Of a DNA stretch of 64,000 nucleotides, positions 48,741 through 59,955 are shown one piece after another. Source of the DNA: Vermamoeba vermiformis (lineage: Eukaryota > Tubulinea > Echinamoebida); contig JBEWZL010000243.1 in assembly GCA_045837725.1 (NCBI GenBank), positions 310,001 through 374,000 of the forward strand, written 5' to 3'. Below the pieces are notes generated by a model. The model was not told where the DNA came from and ran no database searches. It saw only the letters and a program-made list of their open reading frames with translations. A program made the translations under genes and the position numbers. The first letter of the stretch is position 1; every line of letters begins with the position of its first letter.

Positions 48741-51700
48741 ATGGACGAAGCTCCACGTAAGTATTATTATTAATAGCGGCGTATTTGCACGAGGCCATTT
48801 ATTGCTTGACAGAATTATTTATTATATTCGATACTCACTTTGCTGCACGGTCTGAAATATCAGCAAGGCCATAATAGTAACAATATAATTATTATGCGAT
48901 CTTAATTAGTGGAATTACGAATTTTGGTGCAGAATTAAAAAGTGATCGTCGATCGCATCGTGCACTTCTCCTCGCTTTTTCTCATTTTTGCTAACCGATT
49001 ATTTAATATTATACAGGCAAAATATTATCGCTATCAGAATGGGAATCGATGTACGAGCGAATGGTAGCAATGGCCGGCGTTACAGCCAAAACCCTGAATA
49101 GCTTCGACCAAATATCGCACAAAGCTCAGGTAAAATACTAAACTAATATAATAATACATATAAGCATGGTTTAGCACGAAACTATTATGAGCTCACAGAT
49201 CAGATCAGCTGACCTCGCAGATCATTTCGTTTTGCAATATTGATTCTAATCGATTTAATATTTCCTATTATAGGTCTATGGCGAGGCCATGCCTCTACTA
49301 GTCGATGCTCTAATCGATATCGCTCAAATCAAACCTACCGACGTGTTCTTCGATATTGGATCCGGTACGGGCTCTCAATATTCTCATTTTCGAGTAAATC
49401 TAACGAACCCTTATTATCCAGGTATTGGAAACATCGTTTTACAAATTGCTGCTCAAACTGGTTGCAAGGCTTACGGGATCGAGATCCGTGAAGATCTGCA
49501 CCAATTGGCAGAAGGACTGCTCGAGCAATTCAACAAAGAATATACCTCGCGCAATATGACGGCACCTGAAGTAAAACTTATAGGCGTAAGATCTTAAAGC
49601 TGTTCATATACCACAGATTCTGATTGATCTATCTAGGGTGACGCGCTGGCGGACTCGTTCGAAATCGACCAGTACTACGTCAATTCAACGATCGTGTTCA
49701 TGAACAATTGGTGCTTCCCGCCAAGCCTTGAACGAGGGCTGTGTCTCAAGTTCGAAGCAATGCTGCAGAAGGACGTCAAGCTCATTGCTCTCAAGGTACG
49801 CGCACGAGTCATTTTTGTGCCCTGAAGAACAGTTTGATTAACTTTGTTATAGAACTTGTTCCCGCGAGAAGAGCCATGGAAACAACGTTATCGAGACTCG
49901 CCCGTGCAGATTTTCAAGTACGTGACCACGAGATTTTATCATTTTTTTCTAACTTTTGTAGAATGCCGTGGGAGCGTTACAAGTTTCCTGAAGGCTGTAT
50001 TTCATGGGCACACAGACCAATCACAGCGTACATTTACACCGTTGACAGAGAGTTCGATTTTGACAAGAAAGTTGCGTTTTTTGACGCGCAATGGAAGAAG
50101 AACAAAAATTACAAAGGACGAGTCACGCACATGGTTCACTTCGATGAAAGCAGCAAGATGCAGGTCAAAGAAGTCGACGAGACCGAAGAAAAACAGAAAA
50201 AACCGAAAGAAAACAAACTGCCGAAAGTCAATGACTTCGTTGATCTCGTTTCATCGCGCGACAGTGCCAGTAGCTCGGGCAGTGTTAAAGCACCCAAGCC
50301 TAAGCCACAGCCATCGGCCAACGGAGGTCCGCCCAAGCCTCGAAAGTTCAGAAGGCGAGGCAAAACACCGTTCTTGACCGACCGTGAAGGAGACGATTAC
50401 ATCTGTTTGACGTGCAGGGCTAAAGATAGAATGCCTTGGAGGTTCAAAATGTCGCAACAAATCGCAGCACACGTGCGATTACATCAGTTCAATCCGTACA
50501 AGTTTGACGATGACGACGAGGGATCAGAAGATGACGAAGTGAGCGTGAGCAACACCAACACGAACGTGCCGTTGATCGATATCTCCAACGAGAAATCAGT
50601 TACCAAGAACGGTGCTGACGAGTTTGCAGCTCTGATCTCGCTCATGTATATCGCAGGGTCTGAAACTGCCATGCAAATAGACCCGACACCGACAGAGCCC
50701 GCCGCCGAACTAACACCCGTTGTCAACAACGAAAATATTCAGCCTGAGAAGGAGAAAGAAATGAAGGAGCAAGAGCAGCCTCCAATTAATACGAGCTCAA
50801 AGAAGGCTACTGAATTGAACATGAGCAGTCGACTGACGGACTCACTGACTATTGACCCTGCGGAGATTCAACGGACACGAGAACGGCTGGCAGAGAAAGA
50901 AAAGGCAAAAGAGGCTGCCAAGGCCAATGGCGAGGTGCCTAAGCAACCCAAGAAGCCTAAAATCAAGGATGGAAACAGTGCTCACAAAGAAGGCACTGAG
51001 GACAAGAAAAAGAGCGGAGAAAAGGCGACTCCTCCAAATGGCTTGAAAACGAGCAAAGATAAGTCGAAGAAAGCGGTAGCTGTTGTGCCTCTGAGCAACA
51101 CGTCCAACCCGCCTAAAGTTGTTACCAGCCCCGAGCCGGATGAAAAATGTAAGTGATGTTTGTGCACGAATGCACGTCCGTGTTATTAATCCTTTCGTAG
51201 ACATTGTTGTTGACGGCCAGGCGTTTGAGATGTCTGGCGGTGAGTTAAGGCCCGTTTCACTACGACGAGCAACGGCACACGAGCCCAAGTCCAAAAGAAT
51301 CATTGACAATTTTCCCGAACTGCCGTCTGAACGTCGCTCTCGCAAGGGTCTGACCAAGTCGAAAAACGACAACACGGCGACAAGTGAGACCAACAAACCA
51401 AGTGACAACAATGTGAATGAGGAGAAGCAAACTAACGTGACTGAGCAACCTGCCGAGTTGGCCAGCGAAAAGCCTGAACAGCTGACAATACAGTCGGCAT
51501 TGACACCATTCAATCCCGAGCACTTTGCATTGCAAGATCGATTCCGCTCGCCAATGAATAGTGAGCCTGGTCCTGACTTCCCAGGTGTGCTCCCAGCTGT
51601 GATGCAGCACTTCAATGCACACTCCTCGGCACCTCCACCAACCATCAATGGATACATGCACCTCAGCAACAAGAGTCACACGTGAAACCGAACGAGACTG

Positions 51701-54170
51701 CTAAGCCTGCGGAGGGAGTAAAGTCACCGACGAATCAACGTCCGAGCCCAATCAATGGCATCAAACCGAAGAGGCCACAGCCTCCGTCATCGAACTTGGT
51801 CGACGCACTTCCTGTGGTTAGGTCTTCGACCCCAGATGTGGTTGCAAAACGTGTCAATGAGTTGACTAAGTCTGATGAGGCTTGGCGAACCAAACGACCT
51901 CAGGAGACTGAACAACAAGCAGCTCCCTCTAACACAGAGGCGCCAGTTGATCACATGGATATTGTGCGAGACGAGCCCGCCTCAGAGAGCACACCGACCA
52001 TAGCTTCAGTGGAACAAGCGGCACAAGCCATGGATGTCACTCCGACCACGGTGGTGACTGACAAGGGAACGTCGGAGGCCGCAAGTACGGCTAACAGCGC
52101 TGGCGAGCACCTTACTGAACCCGTGCACGATCGTGCAGTTGATGAACTGCCCACTGCTGAAGTCACCGCGAGTCCCGCCGATACCTACATGAGCACGCAA
52201 CATGAAGTGGCACAAGCAGCTTCAAGTCAAACACAAAGGTTGAGCTTGTGGACTCACCTATTGCTGAAGCAAGACCCACCTTTGAAGAGCCCAGGTCCAT
52301 TGTTGTGCTTGACGCGCCAAATGAAGCTACCGTGACAGTTGAATCTAAGTTCGAGGAAGGTTCAGTCCCCGAGCTGATTGTCACTCCTGCAGTTATTGAG
52401 CAACAACCAACACCTGTACTCGCCTCAAGCGAGGAAATGAGCGCCTCAGAACGAGAATCAGCCAAGGACGAGCAGTCAAAATCAACCTCGAACAAGAAGC
52501 GAAAGAGAACTGCTTCAACGACTGAGCAATCTGATGCAACTAAGCAGGACGGCAGCAATACCGATGCGAGCAACACACCACAATCAGCTCAGCCCAAGCC
52601 CAAGAAGCGACGCTTTGAAAGCGAGTTGTCAGGCCTGTTCCACGGTCAAATCAACTACGACTACAAGATTGACAAGGAGTTCTTGTACTCGTCAAAGCGA
52701 AGTTGTGTCGTGAAGAAAGAGACCACCGCCGCGGCACCTAAAACACCCGCGCGACCCATGACGTCATCGCCACAACCACGTGCACGAAGTCGTAAAGCTG
52801 GTGCCAACGATCCCGCGCTCAAAACACCACCAGTTTCACCAATTAAATTCGATCTGAATGACGATGAAGAGCACAGCAACAAGCCCAAGCCCAAGAAAAA
52901 GAATAATACTAATAATAACAATAATACAAATAAGAACCCGGACCCTGAACCGATTAACACCAATGAAAACAAACCAAAATCTAGCCCTACAAAAGAACCC
53001 AAGAAAATTACCGAGAAAACCATCGAAAAGACCACAACCAGCACACCAGAAGAGCCCACAGAAGTCAACACCAACAAGGCACCAGCGAGGCCCAGATCGA
53101 AGTCAAAGAGCAAACCCAAAGATTTGGCTGAGAGCATTCTCGCGAAAGTGTCGAACTTGACACCAATCAAAAACGCCAACAAAAATCTGCCCAAGCCCAA
53201 ATTTCCATCCAAGTCCAAGAAGTCGTCGGCCTCGCGCTCCGAATCACCGTCAACTTCAACCCCGTCCTCGCCTTCAAAACATGCGCCGTTAGTTCGCAAC
53301 GCTTCAACAGCTGCAGCACTATTGCTCCTCGCTTCTGAAAAAGAATTGCTTGAGACACCTGTCACCAGCACTCCATTCAACGAATGCTCTGGTCCCTGAA
53401 GCCTTGTCAAACAATGAACAGATTGCCTTGTCAGCTGTCATGACCACTGATATGGAGATTGTTGCCGATCATGCCCTTCAAGACCAACACGAGGCCGTCG
53501 CTAACAAGCCCGCAGAACGGCAGATTGTTGACATTTCTGGTCAAAACTACGCTGAACCCGAGCGTATGATTGACATTGCTACTGACGCTGATGCCCAAGA
53601 AGCACCTGTCAGCACGGAAAAGGTTCCTACAACTGTGCAAACAGACTCAGCACACGAGCCCGAACACCGTAAGTAACACGTGCTGACACTTCCGAGCTGC
53701 AAGTCTAACTCATATTAGATGTCCCCGAGAACGGTGAAAATGTGCCGAGCGAACAACGAGTAGACATAGTTCAAGAGTCACAGCAGTCCAAGAGTGCGGA
53801 GCATTCAGTGGCAGCAGCTGAAGTCGAGCCAATGTCAGACCAATCAGTGGACCAGACAATGAACGATTCAGAGAACAACAAGCTGCTGAATGAAGCTATT
53901 GAGGCCCATGTTATAAGCAGGCAAGCTGCACCTGAAGCTGCTTCAGCACGACCGAGCAATGGTGGTGCAGATCCAGCCCCTGTCGCCAACATGTCACTGC
54001 TGCAGTCCATCGAGTACTTGAAGAACTCATCACTCGTGGAGCCTGCTGGCACTGTTGATGTCTTGCCTGACAATGAACAGAGCTCGTACTTTGCCACAAT
54101 AGCTAATTATCAAGACGTGGATGATGAGGCTGAGGACGATGATATATTATTATTGCCTACAGACAGTTGA
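48741..54170 (+). CDS. DOT1: DOT1-type histone H3-K79 methyltransferase with a long disordered tail
   Basis: Exons 48741-48756, 49017-49129, 49274-49364, 49422-49585, 49637-49795, 49853-49917, 49962-51148, 51201-53668 (not one continuous frame) and 53719-54170. The SAM-binding fold begins almost at the N-terminus: YGEAMP, motif I DIGSGIGNIVLQIA at 70-83, GIEIRED, FMNNWCFPPSLERGL and EGCISWAHRPITAYIYTVDRE, all DOT1-specific. DOT1 methylates the H3 core in chromatin. A Cys-x2-Cys/His-x3-His candidate zinc finger (CLTCRAKDRMPWR ... HVRLH) follows near 50400-50480. The remaining 1100 or so residues are disordered, rich in Lys, Pro, Ser, Thr, Glu, Gln. In exon 8 the coding frame shifts near 51660, near 52235 and near 53370; each frame is long and clearly coding. 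Either the assembly has small indels or the tail is broken. Confidence 0.88.
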
Positions 54171-54272
54171 CCGAGCTAGATCTGGTTGAATGTGTTGTAG
54201 TTTTTGTATATAGCGATGTGTCGGATAATAATAAAATGTAAATAATTCGAATTGATATTAGGCAACATTATT

Positions 54273-55510
54273 TTATTCTTTGTAGTTTGGCTGAGTGCGA
54301 TCCAAAAACCTTTTCAGTGAGTTGAAGTGATTGTCAGCGTAAAACTTCTCTTCTTTGCCAGGGAAATATTGTCGAGCAGCTTGCAACACATCAGGCGCGA
54401 TTATTTTCAACGGCAGACCAGTAGACATTGCCAAAACTTCGAGAGCAAGATCAGTTTGTTTTTCTAAACCGCAAAAAGATCGACTTACCTTGGTGCATAC
54501 AAGCTCGCTCAAAGTAATAAAGAGAATTAAATGCCATTGAGATTGTAGGAGCTGCCAGTACAAAAGAATTAGCAATTAAATTTATCAAATTTAGTTTCAA
54601 GCCACTTACCGACAGCCAAAACGCCATGGTTTCCCATCATCATAATATTTTTATCGCCTAATACATCTGCTAAGCGATCTCCTTCTTCTGTACTAATAAT
54701 CAAGCCGCTGTAATTCTCGTCGTACGCGATCTGATCTTGGAATCGCATCGAGTTCTGATGAACCATTTCTAATTTACCGCCTTTAACCATTGTCAATGCA
54801 GTAGCATATGGTGAGTGCGTATGTAAGATACAACTCGCTGATTCTGGTCTTCTTAAGTGGATTCGGCTATGAAGATCTGTTCGACAGAAACAGACCGTTA
54901 GTACACTAACAGTCGTATTATAATATGTAGCTTACAAAATGCGGTAGCAGATGGCTCTACAGTACCACGTCCTCGTCCGTTATCAACGACTTTGCCAGTC
55001 TTCGAGTCCACAATAATCAGATCCGAGGCACAAACTTCAGTCCAATGCAATCCGAACGGAATAACCATGAAGCGGTCTCTATAAACAGGATTAGATATTA
55101 TATACAATTATGTACAGAATATTAAAGAGAGAAGTATCATTCACTGAATTTGAGATATTATTTTCGAACGACAGTAGATCTAGCGCCACAAAATAATCGT
55201 AAATAATAACCAAGCATGCGTATAATATTTAATGTATAAATATAATGTACCCTGGCAAGCTGACCGTAAAATGATTGCAAACACCCTCCTCCCAATTGAA
55301 AACGGTGGCTAATCTATAAGCTGCTGCTAAATCTACGCGAACTTGTCGTTCATCTATTGCATTATTTTCGTCTTTTATTGTTTGCCAATATGGCACGGTT
55401 GACGAAGTGGATTGACGTCGATGAGCGAACAACTGCATCCGTTCTCGTTTGACAACGCGATTGGACCGAGTAATTCCTTGTTTAATTATACTAGTAAATG
55501 TCCTTAGCAT
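54273..55510 (-). CDS. Class II aldolase/adducin-domain protein, probably mitochondrial
   Basis: Exons 55251-55510, 54936-55078, 54610-54876, 54489-54551 and 54273-54463 give 307 residues. The first 38 residues (starting MLRTFTSIIKQGITRSNR, many Arg, no acids until KRER) look like a mitochondrial presequence. The domain starts at RVDLAAAYRLATVFNWEEGVCNHFTVSLPG and includes WTEVCASDLIIVDSKTGKV. The zinc-binding HxH is in SCILHTHSPYATAL, and the third His is in MMMGNHGVLAVG. Enzymes with this fold cleave or dehydrate sugar phosphates such as fuculose-1-phosphate, but adducin members are non-enzymatic, so the reaction is unknown. The zinc histidines argue for an enzyme. It is divergent from TRIP13 (340 bases) and converges with DOT1 (102 bases). 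Confidence 0.9.
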
Positions 55511-55850
55511 ATTGATATCTGATTTATGGTGTTGGTGTTGATTATGCTGGATGGGAAAGGCGACAAAAAAAAAGCCGACATTTAAAGACCTACAACCCGA
55601 CAAGTTGTAGGTTTGAAATTTTTGGTCGCCTTTTTGACCGAACCCGTAGAAGTCAATCGCCTCCCTGCTGGATCAAAATTTAAATTTGCGCGCCAAACGG
55701 ATTGTTTTGTTCTTGAACTGTTTTGAAGAAGACCACAATAGTGTTGATAGTAAGTATCTATACTTGATATGCCACTAATGTCTCTGCTTTATCTTATCAT
55801 TGCTAACCTTGATCAGCTGATCCGTTTGTCCTCAATAAGCTAACATAATT
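55511..55850. other. Divergent promoter region, aldolase / TRIP13, with inverted repeat
   Basis: These 340 bases include a perfect 9-base inverted repeat ACCTACAAC / GTTGTAGGT (55588-55612, 7-base loop). It may be a dimeric protein site or a hairpin in the aldolase 5' leader. No gene is seen. Confidence 0.45.
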
Positions 55851-57860
55851 ATGGAATTTAATCAAGCTTCAATTAAGCAAACTCCCATTCATAGTAAGTA
55901 AGACTATAAGCTACGACAATTTTCTAAATATTTCGAAATAATTCTAATTTATGGATCCATTAATGTCCTCACCTTACACGAGTATTAGCCTCTTCATAAT
56001 ATATAATTGATGATTATATATTATAGTTGAGATTTGTCTTAAGCCACGCTCCACTGCAAAGCCAGAAGAGATCAAAGAACGCGCCTCTCATTTTCTCGTC
56101 GCCAACTTTAGTAACTTTCAATACCCTCGTGGCCTATCATTCGACGTCACTTCAAATGAATTTCTTCGCGCGAATGTCGAATATATGAAAATAGCTGATG
56201 AAGGTAAGCAAATTTCTTCGTTTCAATTTCGACATCCGGATCTTCAGTCGTTACACGGACCTACCTAACACTTCATATTATAGTCTCGTCCTCAAGTATC
56301 ATCTCGAAGACCAATCCTCCCATTATACATGTCTTCCAACTGCACCAAGATGAAGCTGGTCAAGAAGAGCTGGATGGCGAAGAAAATCAAAACATTGCCG
56401 CTTGTAATATATGGGAGCTGCCTAATGTCGAATTCGATGGTCTATGGGACACGTAAGTGCATCTTATATGAATAAATAAGCTCAGCGCATTTCTTATTCT
56501 TAACTACGTTTACGCTAACCGGATGTGCCTCAGGTTGGTCTATGAAGAATCAATTAAAAAGAACCTTATTGAATACATATCAACTGCTATGCTATTCTCG
56601 GATAGAAACATCAATAGCAACATCATTAGTTGGAACAGGTAAGCTCAATTTCAGCCAGTACAAAATGTTAGATCTACGTACTTCCGATTCTAATTGTTTA
56701 ACAATACTAATATGTCTATATATAGAGTGGTATTATTGCATGGACCACCAGGAACGGGCAAGACTAGTCTTTGTAAAGCTCTTAGTCAAAAACTTGCGAT
56801 CCGACTAGACGATCGGTACGAAACAAACCTCGACTTCTTAATCTGGCTTAACATCGAACTAATTATTTCCTAATTAGGTATCGCGGTGGTCAATTGGTCG
56901 AAATCAATGCTCACAGTCTGTTCAGCAAGTGGTTCTCTGAGAGTGGCAAGCTCGTCATGAAATTGTTCGAAAAGATCCGTGAAATGGTCGAAGACGATGA
57001 CACGTTTGTTTGTGTGCTAATAGGTAATGTACTAATTAGGAACATATATTGCCTTATTTAGCAAAGGATGTCGAATAATGACACGTGTAAATAGATGAAG
57101 TCGAGAGTTTGACAGCGGCACGTCAAGCAGCTATTGCAGGCACAGAACCATCTGATGCAATTAGAGTACGTCCTAGTATTATAATATTACCATAAAAGGA
57201 AATAACGATGATGACACGTTGTAATTTGACAGGTCGTAAATGCTGTGCTCACACAGATCGATCAATTGAAGAAATACCGCAATGTCATCATTCTAACCAC
57301 ATCGAACGTTACTGGTGCAATAGGTATATCCGTTGTGTTTATAATATAGGCATTATTACTCATTTTCTATTGCACAGATCTGGCATTCGTGGATCGAGCA
57401 GACATCAAACAATACATTGGTCCACCAAACATTAGAGCACGTTACGATATAATTTCGTCGTGCATATACGAACTGATGCGTGTTGGAATTATTAGTCCAA
57501 AAGTAAGTGTCGTCCACGCTTTGACACTTTGATTTGACACGTGTCATTTTGTAGGTGCCGCTACTCGACTACAAGTCGCTCGAACTAATGCACGCACCAA
57601 GTGAAACATCACGGGCGAGTATGATGTTGTTAGAGGCGATGAAACAGTGCGAAGGATTCAGTGGTCGTGCCATGAGGAAACTGCCCTTCATCGCTCACTC
57701 GCACTTCGTTCAGGTACGTAGAACAATCTCTAATCACGACAGCGCTGTTAAACAATGAACTTCACAATAGAGACCACAATGTACAGTAGAAGAGTTTATT
57801 ATCGCTTTTGATGCAGCGGTGAAAAAAGAAGTGAATGATCGCACGGCTGTCAACAAGTAA
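55851..57860 (+). CDS. TRIP13: AAA+ ATPase PCH2/TRIP13
   Basis: Eleven exons (55851-55893, 56027-56203, 56284-56452, 56534-56638, 56726-56815, 56878-57023, 57095-57165, 57233-57323, 57378-57502, 57555-57713, 57771-57860) give 421 residues; human TRIP13 has 432. Walker A is GPPGTGKT at 171-178, Walker B is CVLIDEVES with Asp244-Glu245, sensor 1 is ILTTSN, and the family-specific [14 protein letters not shown] and [14 protein letters not shown] (sensor 2 Arg) follow. The substrate-binding N-terminal domain (residues 1-125) and the [23 protein letters not shown] linker are present. TRIP13/PCH2 unfolds HORMA-domain proteins (MAD2, HOP1) in checkpoint signalling and meiosis. Three successive introns (57024-57094, 57166-57232, 57503-57554) carry TGACACGTGTCA or close variants and one CArG-like box. 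Confidence 0.96.
57190..57223. promoter_or_regulatory. Composite CCATAAAAGGAAAT + TGACACGT element, TRIP13 intron
   Basis: CCATAAAAGGAAAT (57190-57203) is followed eight bases later by TGACACGTTGTA (57212-57223, ten of twelve matches to the palindrome) in the middle of intron 57166-57232. Here the motif is not part of a splice tract. Confidence 0.4.
57535..57546. promoter_or_regulatory. TGACACGTGTCA palindrome, TRIP13 intron
   Basis: Exact copy of the 12-base palindrome in intron 57503-57554, preceded by a TTTGACAC half-site. TGACACGTGTAA, one mismatch from it, is in the intron 57024-57094 (57079-57090). Confidence 0.4.
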
Positions 57861-57921
57861 ATTTGGTACGTAGCTGAGTCAAAGGTCAATCTATTTACAA
57901 GAAAACTCTATCGTATTTACA

Positions 57922-59955
57922 CTATTCTTTTTTGCTAGCGATTTTTATCTTTTCAGCTTTCATTTCTTCGAGGATCAAATGCTGGTTGTGTTCCGTGATT
58001 TCAAAGAACTCTTCTTCGAGAGATTTTTTGTGAATAATCGTCAAGAACGAAACACCACTAACACTAGTAGCCGCACCGTGGAACGCTATTTGAAAAATGT
58101 TAATTCTGACCGGATTAATTGAGTTCTAACGCACCTGCCGCTCCGAGCATTGCAAACACGTTTACTAAAGGCACAAGCTTAAGTGCTTCGAGGCCAAATA
58201 AGGCAACTCGAGCGGCTGTCACGGGGATGTTCGTTGCAGCACCGGTCCAAAGTCCGTCTGGCCAACTGGTAAGTCAAAAAAACTTGCTGAAAGCTTAAAC
58301 TTACGAGCAATAGTTTTCAAAGTCCCTGCAGGAGATTTCATGCCGTAGAGTCTCATGATTGCACCGAACATGCCAACGTGAAGTGGAATGATCATGGCCA
58401 AGTCCGTGAATGGACTTCAAATGGTTAGCCGCACGTAATATTTAGATATTTCTACTTACATTGGCGATAATCCAGCAGCGGCACACGCGGTACTGAAAGC
58501 TGCAACAATAGCCAAGCCCTTCTTCTTTCTGGCACATAATTAGACCCGTGTTTATAACAAAGAACATCCACGTTTCTTCTTAGGTACGTACAAATCAGCA
58601 TAATAGGCGGCTTGGTTCGAGTAGAACATCTCGGAGAGCTTGTCATTCTTCTCTTTCCACTTCAATAGCTCACGTGCCATCGCTCTTGCCAAGTCGTGCA
58701 TGCCATGTGCAGGAGTGGTCTTGCCTTTGATAGTTTTATCTTTGGCCAGCACTGCATGGTAGCTCGAAATGTTGTCGTTCTTCAAGTCGGTCTTCATGAG
58801 CTCCAAGAAGTTCAAACTTTCTTCAGATGAGCACTGCAGTAGAACGACCATGACCTGCGCGAACTCGGCGATGGCGTTAATGACGCTAATTTGCCACTCT
58901 TCTATGCGAGGCTTTTGAAGACAGAACAAGACCAAGTGAATCTTTTCGCCTTTGATGTGAGGTGCGTTGCATGCAACTAGGTTGAGGACGAAGTTGACGT
59001 AGCTCGGCAAGTCATGGAATTGAAGGTTCTGCTCTTTCTCGTTCTTAGCCACGTTGAAGAACCCGGGAGTGTCGATGAAACGAACTGAGCGTCCATTGTG
59101 TGAGTACTGCACATGCTCGACCTTGTTCGTCATCGCAACACCCGAGCAGTTTCCTTCTTTCAGTTGTAGCTTTGGAGGCGGTCTGCAAAAGTTGTTTCCC
59201 AAACAACTCTTGCCAATTCCGTTGTCACCAATCATCAAGACATTGACGTGATCAATGCCTGATGTATTGGCATCAAGTAAGATTTTTGCTCCAGCTATTG
59301 CCCGTTCGTAGATGTACAAGGGCGCGAATTCGAATTGGCGCACTAGAATCGAGCGTCAGCGATGAGGAACTAGTAATGATTACTTGAAATGAGAAACAGC
59401 TTACTTTTCTCCTCGTCAGTGGGATAGTCTGCAACAATGTTCTTGGCGATGTTGATAAACTCTTCTCTGTACACAAAATCGGCTGGAATGAGGTCGTTCG
59501 TTTCAACAGGTTCTTCCTCGAAATATTTCATGCGCAAGAATAAAGTAACAATCAATCGCTTAATGTTGGCGTTAAGTCCGATCCATGGGTGAAGCAACTC
59601 GTGAAACTTCTGGCGACAATACGCTCTAGTAAATTCGCCTAAAGAATTGCGTAAGAATACAACTGAAAAATTCACTTGAATGAAGCTACTTACAGCCAGC
59701 TACATGGACATAAAGAGACTCGATTTTTGCGTATGTCTCCCTGAGTTGGTCGTCACCGAGTCTGCCAATGGCAAACAAAACTTCCAAAACCTGCTTCTGA
59801 GCCTCGTATTGATCTTGGTGAACGTAAAATGCGCCGTCAGAAAGGGAAATACACAATCGACATTGCTCGCCTTGCCTTGCTGTCAAAGGCAATACAAAGG
59901 ATTGTATGTGGGGTAGGGCGTTTGTAATTAGTGGAAGAATTCCGTCGGTGGACAT
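57922..59955 (-). CDS. P-loop GTPase joined to a DUF697-like hydrophobic domain
   Basis: Exons 59694-59955, 59405-59638, 58592-59342, 58460-58528, 58305-58414, 58135-58257 and 57922-58085 keep phase for 570 residues. An N-terminal domain of about 90 residues is unknown. A helical module (about 90-180) contains IPADFVYREEFINIAKNIV and EFAPLYIYER. The G domain has GDNGIGKS (204-211) and DTPGFFN. The last 155 residues are hydrophobic with SPIPFTDLAMIIPLHVGMFGAIMRLYG and AMLGAAAFHGAATSVSGVSFL, the pattern of DUF697 domains that follow GTPases in bacteria and fungi, and would sit in or on a membrane. If the 63-base intron 58529-58591 is retained, the protein ends at 58552 with PKKKRGCSLL, a polybasic region plus CAAX box (428 residues). 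The function is unknown. It is divergent from the dynamin-like gene. Confidence 0.78.

Noticed and set aside
51561-51607. Possible 47-base intron (GTGAGC ... GCAG) that would explain the first DOT1 frame change
   Set aside because: The donor is weak and removal discards a well-composed coding stretch while keeping a poorer one; a single-base indel near 51660 fits better, though not proven.
57922-58528. Separate small membrane-protein gene downstream of the GTPase
   Set aside because: No start codon opens its frame, while splicing at 58592/58528 joins it in phase to the GTPase, with four further consistent junctions.
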